DNA of 64,000 bases. It comes from UBA3775 sp051877895. GTDB taxonomy: Bacteria; Bacillota; Clostridia; Lachnospirales; Lachnospiraceae. Within the stretch, counting starts at the first letter, position 1; each line of letters opens with the position of its first letter. Positions 42,133 to 51,680 of this stretch are shown piece by piece. The translations under genes were made by a program, and so were the position numbers. The stretch spans positions 1 through 64,000 of the forward strand of contig JBJEJI010000076.1 of the NCBI GenBank assembly GCA_051877895.1, written 5' to 3'. The notes beneath the pieces are model-generated. The model searched no databases and was not told where the DNA came from. It saw only the letters and a program-made list of their open reading frames with translations.

Positions 42133-43479
42133 CTATAATCTTTCCAGCAGTTCTGCTCTCATTTCTTCATAGCCCGGTTTTCCGAGAAGAGCAAACATGT
42201 TCTTCTTGTAGCTCTCTACACCCGGCTGGTTGAACGGATTAACGCCCAGCATGTAACCGGAAACACCGCATGCGAATTCAAAGAAGTAGAAAAGCTGTCC
42301 GAGAGAATACTCATCCTTGTTAGGAACCTTAACCATGAGATTTGGAACTCCACCATCAATGTGTGCAAGAAGTGTACCTTTCATTGCGGACTTGTTTACG
42401 AAATCTACTGTCTGACCTGCAAGGTAATTCATACCATCAAGGTCAACAGGCTCTGCTTCCAGAACAATTTCATCTGCAGAATTTTCAAGTTCCAGAACCG
42501 TTTCAAACATAATTCTGGAGCCATCCTGGATGAACTGACCCATGGAATGAAGGTCTGTTGTAAGGTCAACGCTTGCCGGGAAAATACCCTTCTGATCCTT
42601 ACCTTCGGACTCTCCGTAAAGCTGTTTCCACCATTCAGAAATAAAGTGCATGGAAGGCTCGTAGTTTGCAAGTACTTCTACACCTTTTCCTTTGTTGTAG
42701 AAGATATTTCTTACTGCAGCATAGAGAACTGCATCATTTTCTTCAAATGGCTTGTTTAGGCAGTTTTCACGCATTGCAGCAGCACCTTCCATTAACAGGT
42801 CAATGTCTGCACCGGAAACTGCGATTGGAAGTAAACCAACTGCTGTAAGAACAGAAAAACGTCCTCCAACATTATCAGGAACTACAAAGGATTCATAGCC
42901 TTCTGTGTTCGCTACATTCTTTAATGCTCCCTTAGCTTTATCTGTGGTTGCATAAATACGCTTGTTGGCTTCTTCCTTACCATACTTGTCAATCAACATC
43001 TTTTTAAATACTCTGAATGCGATGGCCGGTTCTGTAGTAGTTCCGGACTTGGAAATCATATTGATAGAGAAATCTCTGTCTCCGATTACATCCTTAAGGT
43101 GTGCAATGTAAGTGGAACTGATACTGTTGCCCACATAATAAATTTCCGGTGTCTTACGAACAGACTTTGAAACATTGTTATAAAAGCTGTGACGTAAAAA
43201 CTCAATTGCTGCTCTTGCACCAAGGTAGGAACCACCGATACCGATTACAAGAAGCACCTCTGAATCACTTTGAATCTTTTCAGCAGCCTTTTTAATTCGT
43301 GCAAATTCTTCTTTATCATAGTCAACAGGCAAATTAATCCAGCCAAGGAAATCATTTCCTGCACCGCTCTGGCTTACCAGAGTTTCTTTTGCAGTCAGTG
43401 CTGCAGCCTTTACTCCGCTAAGTTCGCTGTCTGACATAAACTTAGCAGCTTTTGAATAATCAAATGTTACGTTACTCAT
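42133..43479 (-). CDS. pgi: Glucose-6-phosphate isomerase
   Basis: Interconverts glucose-6-phosphate and fructose-6-phosphate in glycolysis. 448 residues from MSNVTFDYSKA at 43479, chosen for the GGAGG seven bases upstream over the longer frame to 43518. Signatures VIGIGGSYLGARA, the SIS-domain ISKSGTTTEPA and GGRFSVLTAVGL; QLYGESEGKDQKG near the active-site glutamate. Length matches the compact Gram-positive enzyme. Monocistronic, divergent from spoIIID, own terminator. Confidence 0.97.
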   Translation of the reverse strand: MSNVTFDYSKAAKFMSDSELSGVKAAALTAKETLVSQSGAGNDFLGWINLPVDYDKEEFARIKKAAEKIQSDSEVLLVIGIGGSYLGARAAIEFLRHSFYNNVSKSVRKTPEIYYVGNSISSTYIAHLKDVIGDRDFSINMISKSGTTTEPAIAFRVFKKMLIDKYGKEEANKRIYATTDKAKGALKNVANTEGYESFVVPDNVGGRFSVLTAVGLLPIAVSGADIDLLMEGAAAMRENCLNKPFEENDAVLYAAVRNIFYNKGKGVEVLANYEPSMHFISEWWKQLYGESEGKDQKGIFPASVDLTTDLHSMGQFIQDGSRIMFETVLELENSADEIVLEAEPVDLDGMNYLAGQTVDFVNKSAMKGTLLAHIDGGVPNLMVKVPNKDEYSLGQLFYFFEFACGVSGYMLGVNPFNQPGVESYKKNMFALLGKPGYEEMRAELLERL

Positions 43480-43574
43480 TCTTAACCTCCATTCCGTCGC
43501 TTTATTACGCAACGCCAAATTACTTTAATTTTAACACTGAACAAGTATCTGTTCAACTGTTTTTTCTAATATCT

Positions 43575-43603
43575 GAATAATCTGCTTTCTGTCTGCATAC
43601 ATT
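43575..43603 (+). promoter_or_regulatory. Sigma-E-like sporulation promoter of spoIIID
   Basis: GAATAAT (43575-43581), a 14-base spacer and CATACATT (43596-43603) closely match the mother-cell sigma-E consensus (about KMATATT, then CATACAMT). spoIIID belongs to the sigma-E regulon in Bacillus and clostridia, so position and sequence agree. Transcription should start near 43611, giving a leader of only about 25 bases. Confidence 0.72.
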
Positions 43604-43633
43604 GTAAAAACAAATGGTTCAGCGAGACTTGGT

Positions 43634-43894
43634 TTGAAGGATTATATTATAGAGCGTGTCATCAACACTGCATGGTACATTGTGAATAATAATTCTACTG
43701 TCCGTCAGGCAGCGAAACAGTTTGGTATAAGCAAATCCACGGTTCATCAGGATGTTACAAAAAGACTGGAGAAAATAAATGCACCTCTTGCTGCGGAGGT
43801 AAGAAAGGTACTGGATGTAAATAAATCAGAACGTCATATAAGGGGTGGACTTGCCACAAAAGATAAATACAGCAGACTTACGCAGGAAAAATAA
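43634..43894 (+). CDS. spoIIID: Sporulation transcription factor SpoIIID
   Basis: 86 residues. Mother-cell DNA-binding regulator acting after sigma-E. The helix-turn-helix TVRQAAKQFGISKSTVHQDV and the tail KSERHIRGGLATKDKY are diagnostic. Homology puts the start at KDYI, so the start codon is TTG at 43634; there is no ATG in frame and no good ribosome binding site. A seven-codon open frame (ATG at 43614) ends in TGA overlapping this TTG (TTGA), so translation could be coupled to that mini-frame. It marks the host as a spore former or a close relative. Confidence 0.93.
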   Translation: MKDYIIERVINTAWYIVNNNSTVRQAAKQFGISKSTVHQDVTKRLEKINAPLAAEVRKVLDVNKSERHIRGGLATKDKYSRLTQEK

Positions 43895-43939
43895 CAAAAT
43901 GCGGACTGCTAAAAAAAGAAATGAAGCATACATAATAGT

Positions 43940-43973
43940 AAAAAAGGCTCCGGGAATATTCCCGGAACCTTTC
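43940..43973 (-). terminator. Terminator shared by DUF3810 gene and spoIIID
   Basis: Near-perfect stem AAAGG-TCCGGGAAT around the centre AATATT with CCGGA-CCTTT on the other side; the minus direction ends in TTTTTT (best), the plus direction in CCTTT. It lies between convergent genes and probably serves both. Confidence 0.82.
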
Positions 43974-43983
43974 CACAAGGCAT

Positions 43984-45084
43984 TTAGTATCCGCCTTTGT
44001 CTCTGTAATATTCAAGTAAAAGCTCTGTTACCCTGTCATAGCTGATGATACCTTCTTCAACTCCGAAGAATTTCAGGGAATTGTCAGTAAAAGTATCTGT
44101 TACTTCATCCACGGTTTCCGTGTCAATTATACTATCCTCTTCCACAACTTCCCAGGTTTCCGGTGTAAGAAAAATAAAATCTTTTAATACAAGCTCATGG
44201 ATTTCAACCTGATTAACATACCGGTCTATGCCCACACTGTCAAAATAAGAATCGTCCACATATCCCAGAACACTTGAATATCCACTGTATCTTACAAATG
44301 GGTCATCACTGTTTATGCATGCCAGATACCCGAAAAAATTAGCCTCGTCTTCGAATATATATCCTTTCAGATGACAATACTCATGGCAAATTACTGCCGG
44401 GTAATTAACAATATACATCATATTGTTATAGTTGGCTTCCATGGAGAAAGGGAAATATACTCCGGAAGTATAGGACTGTGACATAAAGCCGGAAGCACTT
44501 ATTGGCTTTGCTTTAGGGTAATAACCACGGAAACGCGGAAAGTCTTCCGAAATACTTTTCATTGCCTTTACAGTTTCCTCATACATATCTCCGTCATATA
44601 CCACATAACCGTTTTCGTCCCGTTCCATAAGCGGTGCCAGTCTGTTACACTCTTCTACAATCATATTCCTCAGATTTTCCAGTTCTTCAATTGTATACTC
44701 TTCTTTGCTTTGGTCAGTCAGAGTTAATTTTGAAGCTCCATATAAAAGTGAACAATTTAAGGTCATAATCAGAACTACACCTAATAATATACAGGCAAAG
44801 GTTTTAAAAAAAATAACGGCATACTTTTTATAGCCCGATTTCTTTCTGAGAAAAATAAGAAGAATACCCGATACAAGAGCCCATAATACCAACACTATCC
44901 CGGCTATAATAAGTTTTTCTCCCAGTGAAAATGAAAAAATACCGGAAAACCTTCCGTAGGTATTTACCCATACAGGAAAGATATGATCTATATAAAAATC
45001 ACAAAAGCTGTTGCTAAGTGCCAGCAGATTCAATATAACCGCCAGACAAACAACAGCTATAAATATTTTATTAAACCGTTTCAT
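43984..45084 (-). CDS. DUF3810 membrane protein with HExxH metalloprotease motif
   Basis: 366 residues. Three membrane helices (about 7-27, 55-77, 90-112) precede an extracellular domain with HEYCH at 234-238 and a downstream acidic motif FEDEANF (244-250) that fits a gluzincin-type zinc site. DUF3810 proteins are predicted membrane metallopeptidases; substrate unknown. The gene overlaps the end of the Dabb gene by 14 bases and shares a terminator with convergent spoIIID. Confidence 0.85.
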   Translation of the reverse strand: MKRFNKIFIAVVCLAVILNLLALSNSFCDFYIDHIFPVWVNTYGRFSGIFSFSLGEKLIIAGIVLVLWALVSGILLIFLRKKSGYKKYAVIFFKTFACILLGVVLIMTLNCSLLYGASKLTLTDQSKEEYTIEELENLRNMIVEECNRLAPLMERDENGYVVYDGDMYEETVKAMKSISEDFPRFRGYYPKAKPISASGFMSQSYTSGVYFPFSMEANYNNMMYIVNYPAVICHEYCHLKGYIFEDEANFFGYLACINSDDPFVRYSGYSSVLGYVDDSYFDSVGIDRYVNQVEIHELVLKDFIFLTPETWEVVEEDSIIDTETVDEVTDTFTDNSLKFFGVEEGIISYDRVTELLLEYYRDKGGY

Positions 45085-45376
45085 AGTCCAGACATACTCT
45101 TGTTTTTGTGTAAGGTCTTACTTTGTTGTCAGCAACTTTTACATGCTCCGGATGTACTGCATATCCTTTAAGTGATTTTTCATCTTCAAACAGGCTGTCC
45201 AGCATTACATCTGCATTGGAACTTCCTAATCCGTTAATATTAACCTCTATGCTGACAAGTCCGGGAATTTTTCCTGCAAGGCTTTCAAGTCCTTCTTTGA
45301 TTCCTGTCTTAACTATATTTTTCTCACTCTCGGTAAGTTCATCTTTTAACTGCCATAAAATAACATGTTTAACCAT
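45071..45376 (-). CDS. Dabb-domain (stress-responsive A/B barrel) protein
   Basis: 101 residues. MVKHVILWQLKDELTESEK at the start, LEVNINGLGSSNADVMLDS-like middle and YAVHPEHVKV are typical of the dimeric alpha-beta barrel Dabb family. Function in bacteria is undefined. GGAGG precedes the ATG. The overlap with the DUF3810 gene indicates a two-gene operon. Confidence 0.9.
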   Translation of the reverse strand: MVKHVILWQLKDELTESEKNIVKTGIKEGLESLAGKIPGLVSIEVNINGLGSSNADVMLDSLFEDEKSLKGYAVHPEHVKVADNKVRPYTKTRVCLDYETV

Positions 45377-45454
45377 AATAGCCCTCCATTCAGATTAATA
45401 TTAAATATATCTTACCATTATGGTCAGGCTCTGTCAATTTCCATTATCTGAACA

Positions 45455-46546
45455 TTATCTGAACAAGTACTCCTTCAACACCTCCTCAATAAGCTTTTCA
45501 TCATCTTTGCCTGTCCTGCTTTCCGGAAATGCCTCCTGCAAAGTCTGATTTAACACATCCTTCTTTTCCCCGGATTTTTCGTTATGCTCTGCAACGCGGG
45601 TAACATTTTCTGTTTTTATATTTTTTCTGTCCTGTATTACCCTCTTAACTTCTTCTCCGGTTTCAGCACCTGCTGTAGCAAATGCAAGCTGCACAGATTC
45701 CTGTTCCTTGTTTTCCTCTGCATTTAATTTATATTTTTCCTGAAGCTTCTTCATTTTTTCTTCGTATTCTATTTTTATCGCCTGCTGTCTGACCATTTCC
45801 CTTGCTTTCCGGCGTTTAATTCGCTCTTCCTGTTTCTGCTGCTTCATAAGCCTTTTAAGCCTAAGCTTTTCTGCCTTCAAGCGTTTTCTTCTGGTCCGGG
45901 TGGAGATATTCTCTGTTTTCTCCGATTTCGCTTCTTTTTCAGCTTTATCTCCTATCTCTTTTGTGACTGCCACCAGGGCATTTGGTGAATAATTCTCATT
46001 CTCGGATATAAGTTTTTCATCCTCATATCGGTTTGTAAGTATAAGTGGCAGCTTTTCATTTCCGAAATACTGAGTAAGCATTATTCTCAGACTTTTTTCT
46101 TTGCTTTCATTATTTACCATCATGTTGAAGGTATGTATTGCCAGACACATTGTAACACCGAAAAAAGTAAATGACAGCAACTCGGTTATGGGTCTGCCCC
46201 GGGTAATAAACAAGAAATCAAAAGCAGTGGTTGCAGTTAAAATAACCAGCGGAAACTGATTTGTCCTTTCATCAAAGCTTTTTAAAGAAATGCCCCCAAA
46301 CCGTCTTCCATTCATTTCATTTTCCACGAACAATTCTGCATCTCTGCATAGCCCGTCACCAAATGTTTTTTCAAAATTGCGCTTCATTCGTTTCATCCAA
46401 CGTTTTTTCGTGTGTTCTATGCTCCGCGCATTACGGATATCTCGTTTGTATATGCTGCCAAGCAGTATTTTGACTCCGACGCCTAATGCCGCAAATGAAC
46501 CTACTGTGGCATAGGCTGAAGAAATGTCCAACATGTCTAAGAGCAT
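45455..46546 (-). CDS. Membrane protein with long basic coiled coil, unknown
   Basis: 363 residues from MLLDMLDISSAYATVGS (GGAGAGG upstream). Hydrophobic segments near 10-30 and a pair at about 97-140 place the rest in the cytosol. Residues about 195-285 are almost entirely Lys/Arg/Glu (RTRRKRLKAEKLRLKRLMKQ and onward), predicted coiled coil. I recognise no family. It stands alone between the Dabb gene and an rRNA methyltransferase. The basic coiled coil could bind nucleic acid or the membrane surface; that is a guess. Confidence 0.72.
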   Translation of the reverse strand: MLLDMLDISSAYATVGSFAALGVGVKILLGSIYKRDIRNARSIEHTKKRWMKRMKRNFEKTFGDGLCRDAELFVENEMNGRRFGGISLKSFDERTNQFPLVILTATTAFDFLFITRGRPITELLSFTFFGVTMCLAIHTFNMMVNNESKEKSLRIMLTQYFGNEKLPLILTNRYEDEKLISENENYSPNALVAVTKEIGDKAEKEAKSEKTENISTRTRRKRLKAEKLRLKRLMKQQKQEERIKRRKAREMVRQQAIKIEYEEKMKKLQEKYKLNAEENKEQESVQLAFATAGAETGEEVKRVIQDRKNIKTENVTRVAEHNEKSGEKKDVLNQTLQEAFPESRTGKDDEKLIEEVLKEYLFR

Positions 46547-46633
46547 ATATAAACCTCTCCTTCCATTGATTTTTCTTAATTATATTCCCGATATATTCGT
46601 TTGAAAAGATGAAACAGAAAGTTTCGTAAGACA

Positions 46634-46673
46634 TAAAAAAACGTCATATGACAATTATTTTCATCACATGACG
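46634..46673 (-). terminator. Terminator of the RNA methyltransferase gene
   Basis: Minus strand CGTCATGTGA-[12 bases]-TCATATGACG followed by TTTTTTT, about 50 bases after the stop at 46724. Confidence 0.82.
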
Positions 46674-46723
46674 CAACTTTTTTATTTACTGCTTATTTCT
46701 GTATTATTTGATTCCAAGACACA

Positions 46724-47536
46724 CTATACACTGCTACTGTTTTTTGCCTGATACATTAAAAGTGCAGCGGCTACAGAAGCATTAAGAGATTCAACTTTTC
46801 CTTCCATCGGAATGCGGATACAACCATCAGAATATTCAATGACCTGTCTGCTGACTCCATTTGCTTCATTGCCAACTACTATTCCATAGCACTGTCCAAA
46901 ATCTGCCTGTGTATAGGGTACCGAACTGTCAAGAGCAGAAGAAAAAACCTTGAAATCCGGATGCTTTTTCTTCAACAATTCCAGTGTTTCTATGATACTA
47001 CCCGTGTAGAAAATCGGCACTCTGAGAAGTGCACCCATGGTGGAACGTACCACCTTGGGATTGGTAACGTCAACCGACTCTGCAGAAAGTAAAATTCCGG
47101 TCATGCCTGCAGCTTCTGCAGTTCTGATTATAGTTCCAAGATTACCGGGATCTCTTAAATCGTCTAAAACAAGCAGTCTGATTCCTCTGTCATCACAAAG
47201 GGAATCAATAGTATACTCCGGCATTGTTACAACAGCCATAACGCCCTGAGGTGTTACTGTTTCAGCTATATGACGGAAAACCACGGAATCTACCAGCTGA
47301 CAAGAAACTCTTTTTAAGTTTTTCCCATACTCTGATTCAAGTTCTTCATAAGCCTCCGGTGTAAAATAAGCTTCCTGAATTCGTTCCGGAAACTGACACA
47401 GTACCTCAAGAAACATCTTTTTCCCTTCGCAGACAAAGACCCCTTCTTCACGTCTTTCCCTGGCTTTCTTCAAAAGAGCCGTAAGTTTTTTAATGCGACT
47501 GTTAGTCTGGCTTGTAATTATTTCACTTTTGCCCAT
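46724..47536 (-). CDS. TrmH/SpoU-family RNA 2'-O-methyltransferase
   Basis: 270 residues. N-terminal substrate-binding domain (SQTNSRIKKLTALLKKARER) and SPOUT knot with LDDLRDPGNLGTIIRTAEAAG, VVGNEANGVS and IPMEGKVESLNASVAAALLMYQ. It most resembles the YsgA/RlmB-like 23S rRNA methyltransferases. Exact target base cannot be read from the sequence. It starts 34 bases after ktrA. Confidence 0.92.
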   Translation of the reverse strand: MGKSEIITSQTNSRIKKLTALLKKARERREEGVFVCEGKKMFLEVLCQFPERIQEAYFTPEAYEELESEYGKNLKRVSCQLVDSVVFRHIAETVTPQGVMAVVTMPEYTIDSLCDDRGIRLLVLDDLRDPGNLGTIIRTAEAAGMTGILLSAESVDVTNPKVVRSTMGALLRVPIFYTGSIIETLELLKKKHPDFKVFSSALDSSVPYTQADFGQCYGIVVGNEANGVSRQVIEYSDGCIRIPMEGKVESLNASVAAALLMYQAKNSSSV

Positions 47537-47570
47537 GTATCCTCCGAAAATTCTTTAAACCGTTCCCGGC

Positions 47571-48233
47571 TTAATTTACAACTTTTCCGAGAAGTTTCTT
47601 TAAAACATCATTTTTACCAATAACCACAAACACATCACCGGCAACGGAAGGTGCATCTGCCGGTGGAGATATAGTCAACTGTCCGTGACGTTTAACACCA
47701 ATAACGTTAATTCCGTATTTTTCACGACACTTAAGCTGAATTAAGCTTTTTCCAACCCATGATTCCGGAATATCAAAATCAACAATGGAATAGTCATCAG
47801 ACAACTCTATAGTATCAAAAATATTGTTCATTGAAAGATTGTTGGCAAGGTGAATTCCCATTTCCTGCTCCGGGAATACAACTTCATCTGCACCAACCTT
47901 TTTCAGAATTTTAGCCTGAAGCTCACTGTTGGTTTTGGCGATTATCTGCTTAACTCCCTGCTCTTTCATCCAGATGATGGAAAGCACCGTTGCTTCCAGA
48001 TTACCACCCATTGCAATAACAGCACAGTCAAAATTCCTGACTCCCACTTCTTTTAAACTTCCGGCATCAGTTACATCAACACACATTGCATAGGTAACTT
48101 CATCCGCAACACTTTTTACTTTCTCCGCGTCTACATCAAGAGCCAGTACTTTGCAACCATTTCTTTCCAATTGAAGGGCTACGCTTCTTCCGAAGTTACC
48201 CAAACCCATTACTATATATTCCCGATTATTCAT
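47571..48233 (-). CDS. ktrA: Potassium uptake regulatory subunit KtrA
   Basis: 220 residues. RCK domain with nucleotide-binding YIVMGLGNFGRSVALQLERN and Asp at the end of beta 2 (ALDVDAEK), then a C-terminal RCK_C domain (about 140-220). Cytosolic gating ring for KtrB; ATP/ADP and c-di-AMP usually regulate it. ktrB lies 41 bases upstream in the same operon. Confidence 0.94.
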   Translation of the reverse strand: MNNREYIVMGLGNFGRSVALQLERNGCKVLALDVDAEKVKSVADEVTYAMCVDVTDAGSLKEVGVRNFDCAVIAMGGNLEATVLSIIWMKEQGVKQIIAKTNSELQAKILKKVGADEVVFPEQEMGIHLANNLSMNNIFDTIELSDDYSIVDFDIPESWVGKSLIQLKCREKYGINVIGVKRHGQLTISPPADAPSVAGDVFVVIGKNDVLKKLLGKVVN

Positions 48234-48274
48234 ATGTCCCTCCGTTTCGAACCAATACTCAACACTCCGTTTTT

Positions 48275-49642
48275 TTATCCGATTGTAACTTTTGCTTCTG
48301 CATAAGTAATCTTGTCTGTTTTATTTTTATTGCTGTTAAAAGCAAGTGCCAGTGTTATAGGACCGATACGTCCCAGATACATAGCCAGAGTAACAATCAG
48401 TTTACCTGCGGTGTTAAGTTCACCTGTCAGTCCCCTGCTAAGTCCCACTGTTGCTATTGCTGAAGTCATTTCATAAAAGGTATCCAGGAAATCTCCGTCC
48501 TGCACATACATAAGAGCAACTGTGAGAATAAATAAAGTAGTCATGCTGAAACATATAATTGCCACAGAACGTCTGACGTAATCATCGGATATTTTACGTT
48601 TAAACACAACCACATCTTTGTTTCCTTTGATATTAGACATCATTGAGGCAAATAATATGGCAACCGTTACGGTTTTTACACCACCTGCCGTACCGGCCGG
48701 TGAACCGCCGATAAACATCCAGATAATATAAACCACACAGGTAACATGTCTGAAAAGACTCTGGTCAATAGTTGCAAATCCGGCTGTTCTTAAAGTCACC
48801 GACTGAAAGAGACATGTCATAATTTTCTCACCGGAACTGAGATTACCAATAGTATCAGGATTATCATATTCAAAAATAAAGGTAAGAAGTGCTCCTACGA
48901 GAATAAGACCTAATGTAACTGTAAGAACCAGCTTGGTGTGAGTGTTAAATTTTGAAAAGAATCTTTTATTCTGTTTGCTTTTATTGTATCTGTAAACACG
49001 TACAATCTCCCAGCAAATCGGAAAACCAATTCCTCCGGAAATAATCAAAAACATGGTTGTAATATTCAGCATCACACTGTCTCTGAATTCTAAAAAGCTG
49101 GAGCCGCCAAGAATATCAATTCCTGCATTGCAGAAAGCCGACACAGAATGGAAAACGGAATACCACACACCTATACTGCCATATTCAGGTATGAAAACAA
49201 AGCAATACCCAATGGTTCCAATCAATTCCAGTACAAATGTTAAATACACTACATTTTTTATGAGCTTAACCAGTCCAACAAGCGTATCCTGATTATATGC
49301 ACTCTGAACAAGCAGTCTCTCACTTAAAGTTATTTTACGTCCTAACAAAAGAAGCATGCCTGTGGTAAAGGTTACAATGCCCAGTCCGCCTACCTGTATA
49401 AGACACAAAATAACAACCTGTCCGAATGTGGTGAAGGTATCTGCCACTACTACTGTTGTGAGTCCCGTAACGCACACACTTGAAGCCGATATAAACAAAG
49501 CATCAACATATTCAAGTGTAACGCCGGGTTTTACACTAATGGGCAGCATAAGAAGCACAGAGCCTAACATCAGGGTAACAAAAAAGCCCAACATAATAAC
49601 TCTGGTTGCGGATAAACGACTTTTCCTTTTCTTCTCTGTCAT
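48275..49642 (-). CDS. ktrB: Potassium transporter KtrB (TrkH family)
   Basis: 455 residues from MTEKKRKSRLSATRV at 49642, with AAAGGGAAAG upstream; an alternative start at 49669 lies inside the end of prfA. Membrane protein with four pore loops, for example SASSVCVTGLTT, SAFCNAGIDILG, TLRTAGFATID and TSAIATVGLSRGLT, whose central glycines form the selectivity filter. Works with KtrA behind it. Confidence 0.94.
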   Translation of the reverse strand: MTEKKRKSRLSATRVIMLGFFVTLMLGSVLLMLPISVKPGVTLEYVDALFISASSVCVTGLTTVVVADTFTTFGQVVILCLIQVGGLGIVTFTTGMLLLLGRKITLSERLLVQSAYNQDTLVGLVKLIKNVVYLTFVLELIGTIGYCFVFIPEYGSIGVWYSVFHSVSAFCNAGIDILGGSSFLEFRDSVMLNITTMFLIISGGIGFPICWEIVRVYRYNKSKQNKRFFSKFNTHTKLVLTVTLGLILVGALLTFIFEYDNPDTIGNLSSGEKIMTCLFQSVTLRTAGFATIDQSLFRHVTCVVYIIWMFIGGSPAGTAGGVKTVTVAILFASMMSNIKGNKDVVVFKRKISDDYVRRSVAIICFSMTTLFILTVALMYVQDGDFLDTFYEMTSAIATVGLSRGLTGELNTAGKLIVTLAMYLGRIGPITLALAFNSNKNKTDKITYAEAKVTIG

Positions 49643-49655
49643 AATAACTTTCCCT

Positions 49656-50732
49656 TTATTGCTGCTCATTCATTTCTGCAAGCTTTGCCGCCTGATCTGC
49701 AGCGATAATATTATCAAGAACTTCAGCAATGTCTCCGTTCATAATATCATCAAGTCTGTAGGAGGTAAAGTGAATTCTGTGGTCAGTACAACGTCCCTGC
49801 GGGAAGTTATAGGTACGGATTTTTTCAGAACGGTCACCTGTTCCTATCTGATTTTTCCTGTATGCCGCTTCTTCCTTCTGCTTTTTCTCAAGTTCAAGTT
49901 CATACAGCTTTGCTCTCAATACTTTGAAAGCTTTGTCCCTGTTCTTCAACTGGGATTTCTCATCCTGACAGGAAATTACGATTCCGGTAGGAATATGAGT
50001 AAGACGTACTGCAGAGTCAGTAGTATTGACACACTGTCCACCATTACCTGAGGAACGGAACACGTCAACACGGCAATCCTTAGGATCGATAACTACATCT
50101 ACATCCTCAGCTTCAGGCATGATCGCAACAGTAGCTGTTGATGTGTGGATTCTTCCGCCGGATTCGGTAACAGGAATTCTTTGGACACGATGAACACCGC
50201 TTTCATATTTCAGTTTGGAATAGGCTCCCTGTCCGTTTATCATAAAGACAACTTCCTTAAATCCTCCTATTCCGTTTTCACTGACACTGACCATTTCCGT
50301 TTTCCAACGCTGTGTTTCGGCATATTTGCCATACATTCTGTAAAGCTCAGCTGCAAATAAAGCAGCCTCATCTCCACCTGCACCTGCTCTTATTTCCACA
50401 ATAACGTTTTTATCATCGTTAGGGTCCTTCGGAAGCAGCAGTATCTTTAATTCTTTTTCGAAAACTTCAAGCTGCTCCTTACTTTCTGCCAGCTCTTCTT
50501 TGGCAAGTTCACGCAATTCTTCATCACTTTCCTCATCAAGAAGCTGAAGGCTTTCTTCAATATTATTTTTAGCCGCTTTGTACTCATTAAATTTTTCTAC
50601 AAGTGGCTGTAAATCACTCTGTTCCTTCATTAACTTACGAAATCTTGCCTGATCGTTTGCAACATCAGGAGAAGCAAGTTCCGCATGTATTTCTTCAAAT
50701 CTCAACAAAATATCTTCTAATTTATCAAACAT
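49656..50732 (-). CDS. prfA: Peptide chain release factor 1
   Basis: 358 residues from MFDKLEDILLRFEE, with GGAG seven bases upstream. GGQ motif in SSGNGGQCVN. Decodes UAA/UAG stops. Follows prmC, whose product methylates the GGQ glutamine; gap of about 60 bases. Conserved neighbourhood rho-rpmE-DUF1385-prmC-prfA. Confidence 0.97.
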   Translation of the reverse strand: MFDKLEDILLRFEEIHAELASPDVANDQARFRKLMKEQSDLQPLVEKFNEYKAAKNNIEESLQLLDEESDEELRELAKEELAESKEQLEVFEKELKILLLPKDPNDDKNVIVEIRAGAGGDEAALFAAELYRMYGKYAETQRWKTEMVSVSENGIGGFKEVVFMINGQGAYSKLKYESGVHRVQRIPVTESGGRIHTSTATVAIMPEAEDVDVVIDPKDCRVDVFRSSGNGGQCVNTTDSAVRLTHIPTGIVISCQDEKSQLKNRDKAFKVLRAKLYELELEKKQKEEAAYRKNQIGTGDRSEKIRTYNFPQGRCTDHRIHFTSYRLDDIMNGDIAEVLDNIIAADQAAKLAEMNEQQ

Positions 50733-50791
50733 AACATTCTCCATTTCATGGGGGTTATTTTTAATTCATTTAATTTAAAAATACAATTACT

Positions 50792-51673
50792 CTATGTCCA
50801 CTCAGCTATAACAACTCTGTCTAAGTGATTATAATCCTTCAGAACGCGAATGTCGGAAAAGCCCTGCTGCTCCAGAATTTCCGGAACGGATTCACCCTGG
50901 TCATAGCCTATTTCAAGCATGAGCCTGCCTCCTTTTTTCAGAAAGGCTCCGGCTTCTGCTCCTATAATCCGGTAAAAATCCAGGCCATCCTCCCCACCGT
51001 AAAGTGCGGTATCAGGTTCATATTTCAAAACTTTTTCATCCAGTTTTTCAAGCTGTTCTCCGGGTATATATGGCGGATTGGAAACTATGACATCATATTT
51101 TCCGCTTATGTTCTCAAACATGTTTCCTGCAATAAAATCAATCTCAGCCATGTTTAATCCGGCATTCTTTTTAGCCACCTCAAGAGCTTTCAGGGAAATA
51201 TCAGATGCTTTTACTGCCGATGGTATTTCATATTCATCCAGCATCTTTTTGATACTTATGGCAATACATCCGGAACCGGTACACATATCCAGAATGTCAT
51301 AAACATAATTTTCTTCAAAAGACTGCCCTTTACTGTCACTGTTTTCTTTTATATGTTGTACAGCCTCTTCAACCAGAAGTTCTGTATCCTGTCTGGGAAT
51401 CAACACATCCGGATTCACGTAAAACTTTAGTCCCATAAAATCACGGCTGCCGATAATATATGAAACCGGCTCATTATTACTCAGGCGGTTAACCATAGTC
51501 TCAAACTTTACTCTGTCATCTTCCGGCATTTCTTTCCCGGAATTTAAAAACCATTTCGCCCTTGAGAAACCTGTTACCTCTTCCATTAGATACCAGGCAT
51601 CAATTTCCGCCTCATCATGATTTATTTTTTTCAGTTGTGACACTGCATTTTTTAACACTTCAGAGTATTTCAT
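50792..51673 (-). CDS. prmC: Release factor glutamine methyltransferase
   Basis: 293 residues from MKYSEVLKNA. SAM-binding motif LDMCTGSGCIAIS and catalytic VSNPPYIP. The longer frame to 51730 would overlap DUF1385 by 50 bases; the chosen start lies seven bases after that gene's stop, with AGAGGA about 12 bases upstream. Modifies RF1/RF2. Confidence 0.95.
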   Translation of the reverse strand: MKYSEVLKNAVSQLKKINHDEAEIDAWYLMEEVTGFSRAKWFLNSGKEMPEDDRVKFETMVNRLSNNEPVSYIIGSRDFMGLKFYVNPDVLIPRQDTELLVEEAVQHIKENSDSKGQSFEENYVYDILDMCTGSGCIAISIKKMLDEYEIPSAVKASDISLKALEVAKKNAGLNMAEIDFIAGNMFENISGKYDVIVSNPPYIPGEQLEKLDEKVLKYEPDTALYGGEDGLDFYRIIGAEAGAFLKKGGRLMLEIGYDQGESVPEILEQQGFSDIRVLKDYNHLDRVVIAEWT

Positions 51674-51680
51674 TTCGATT

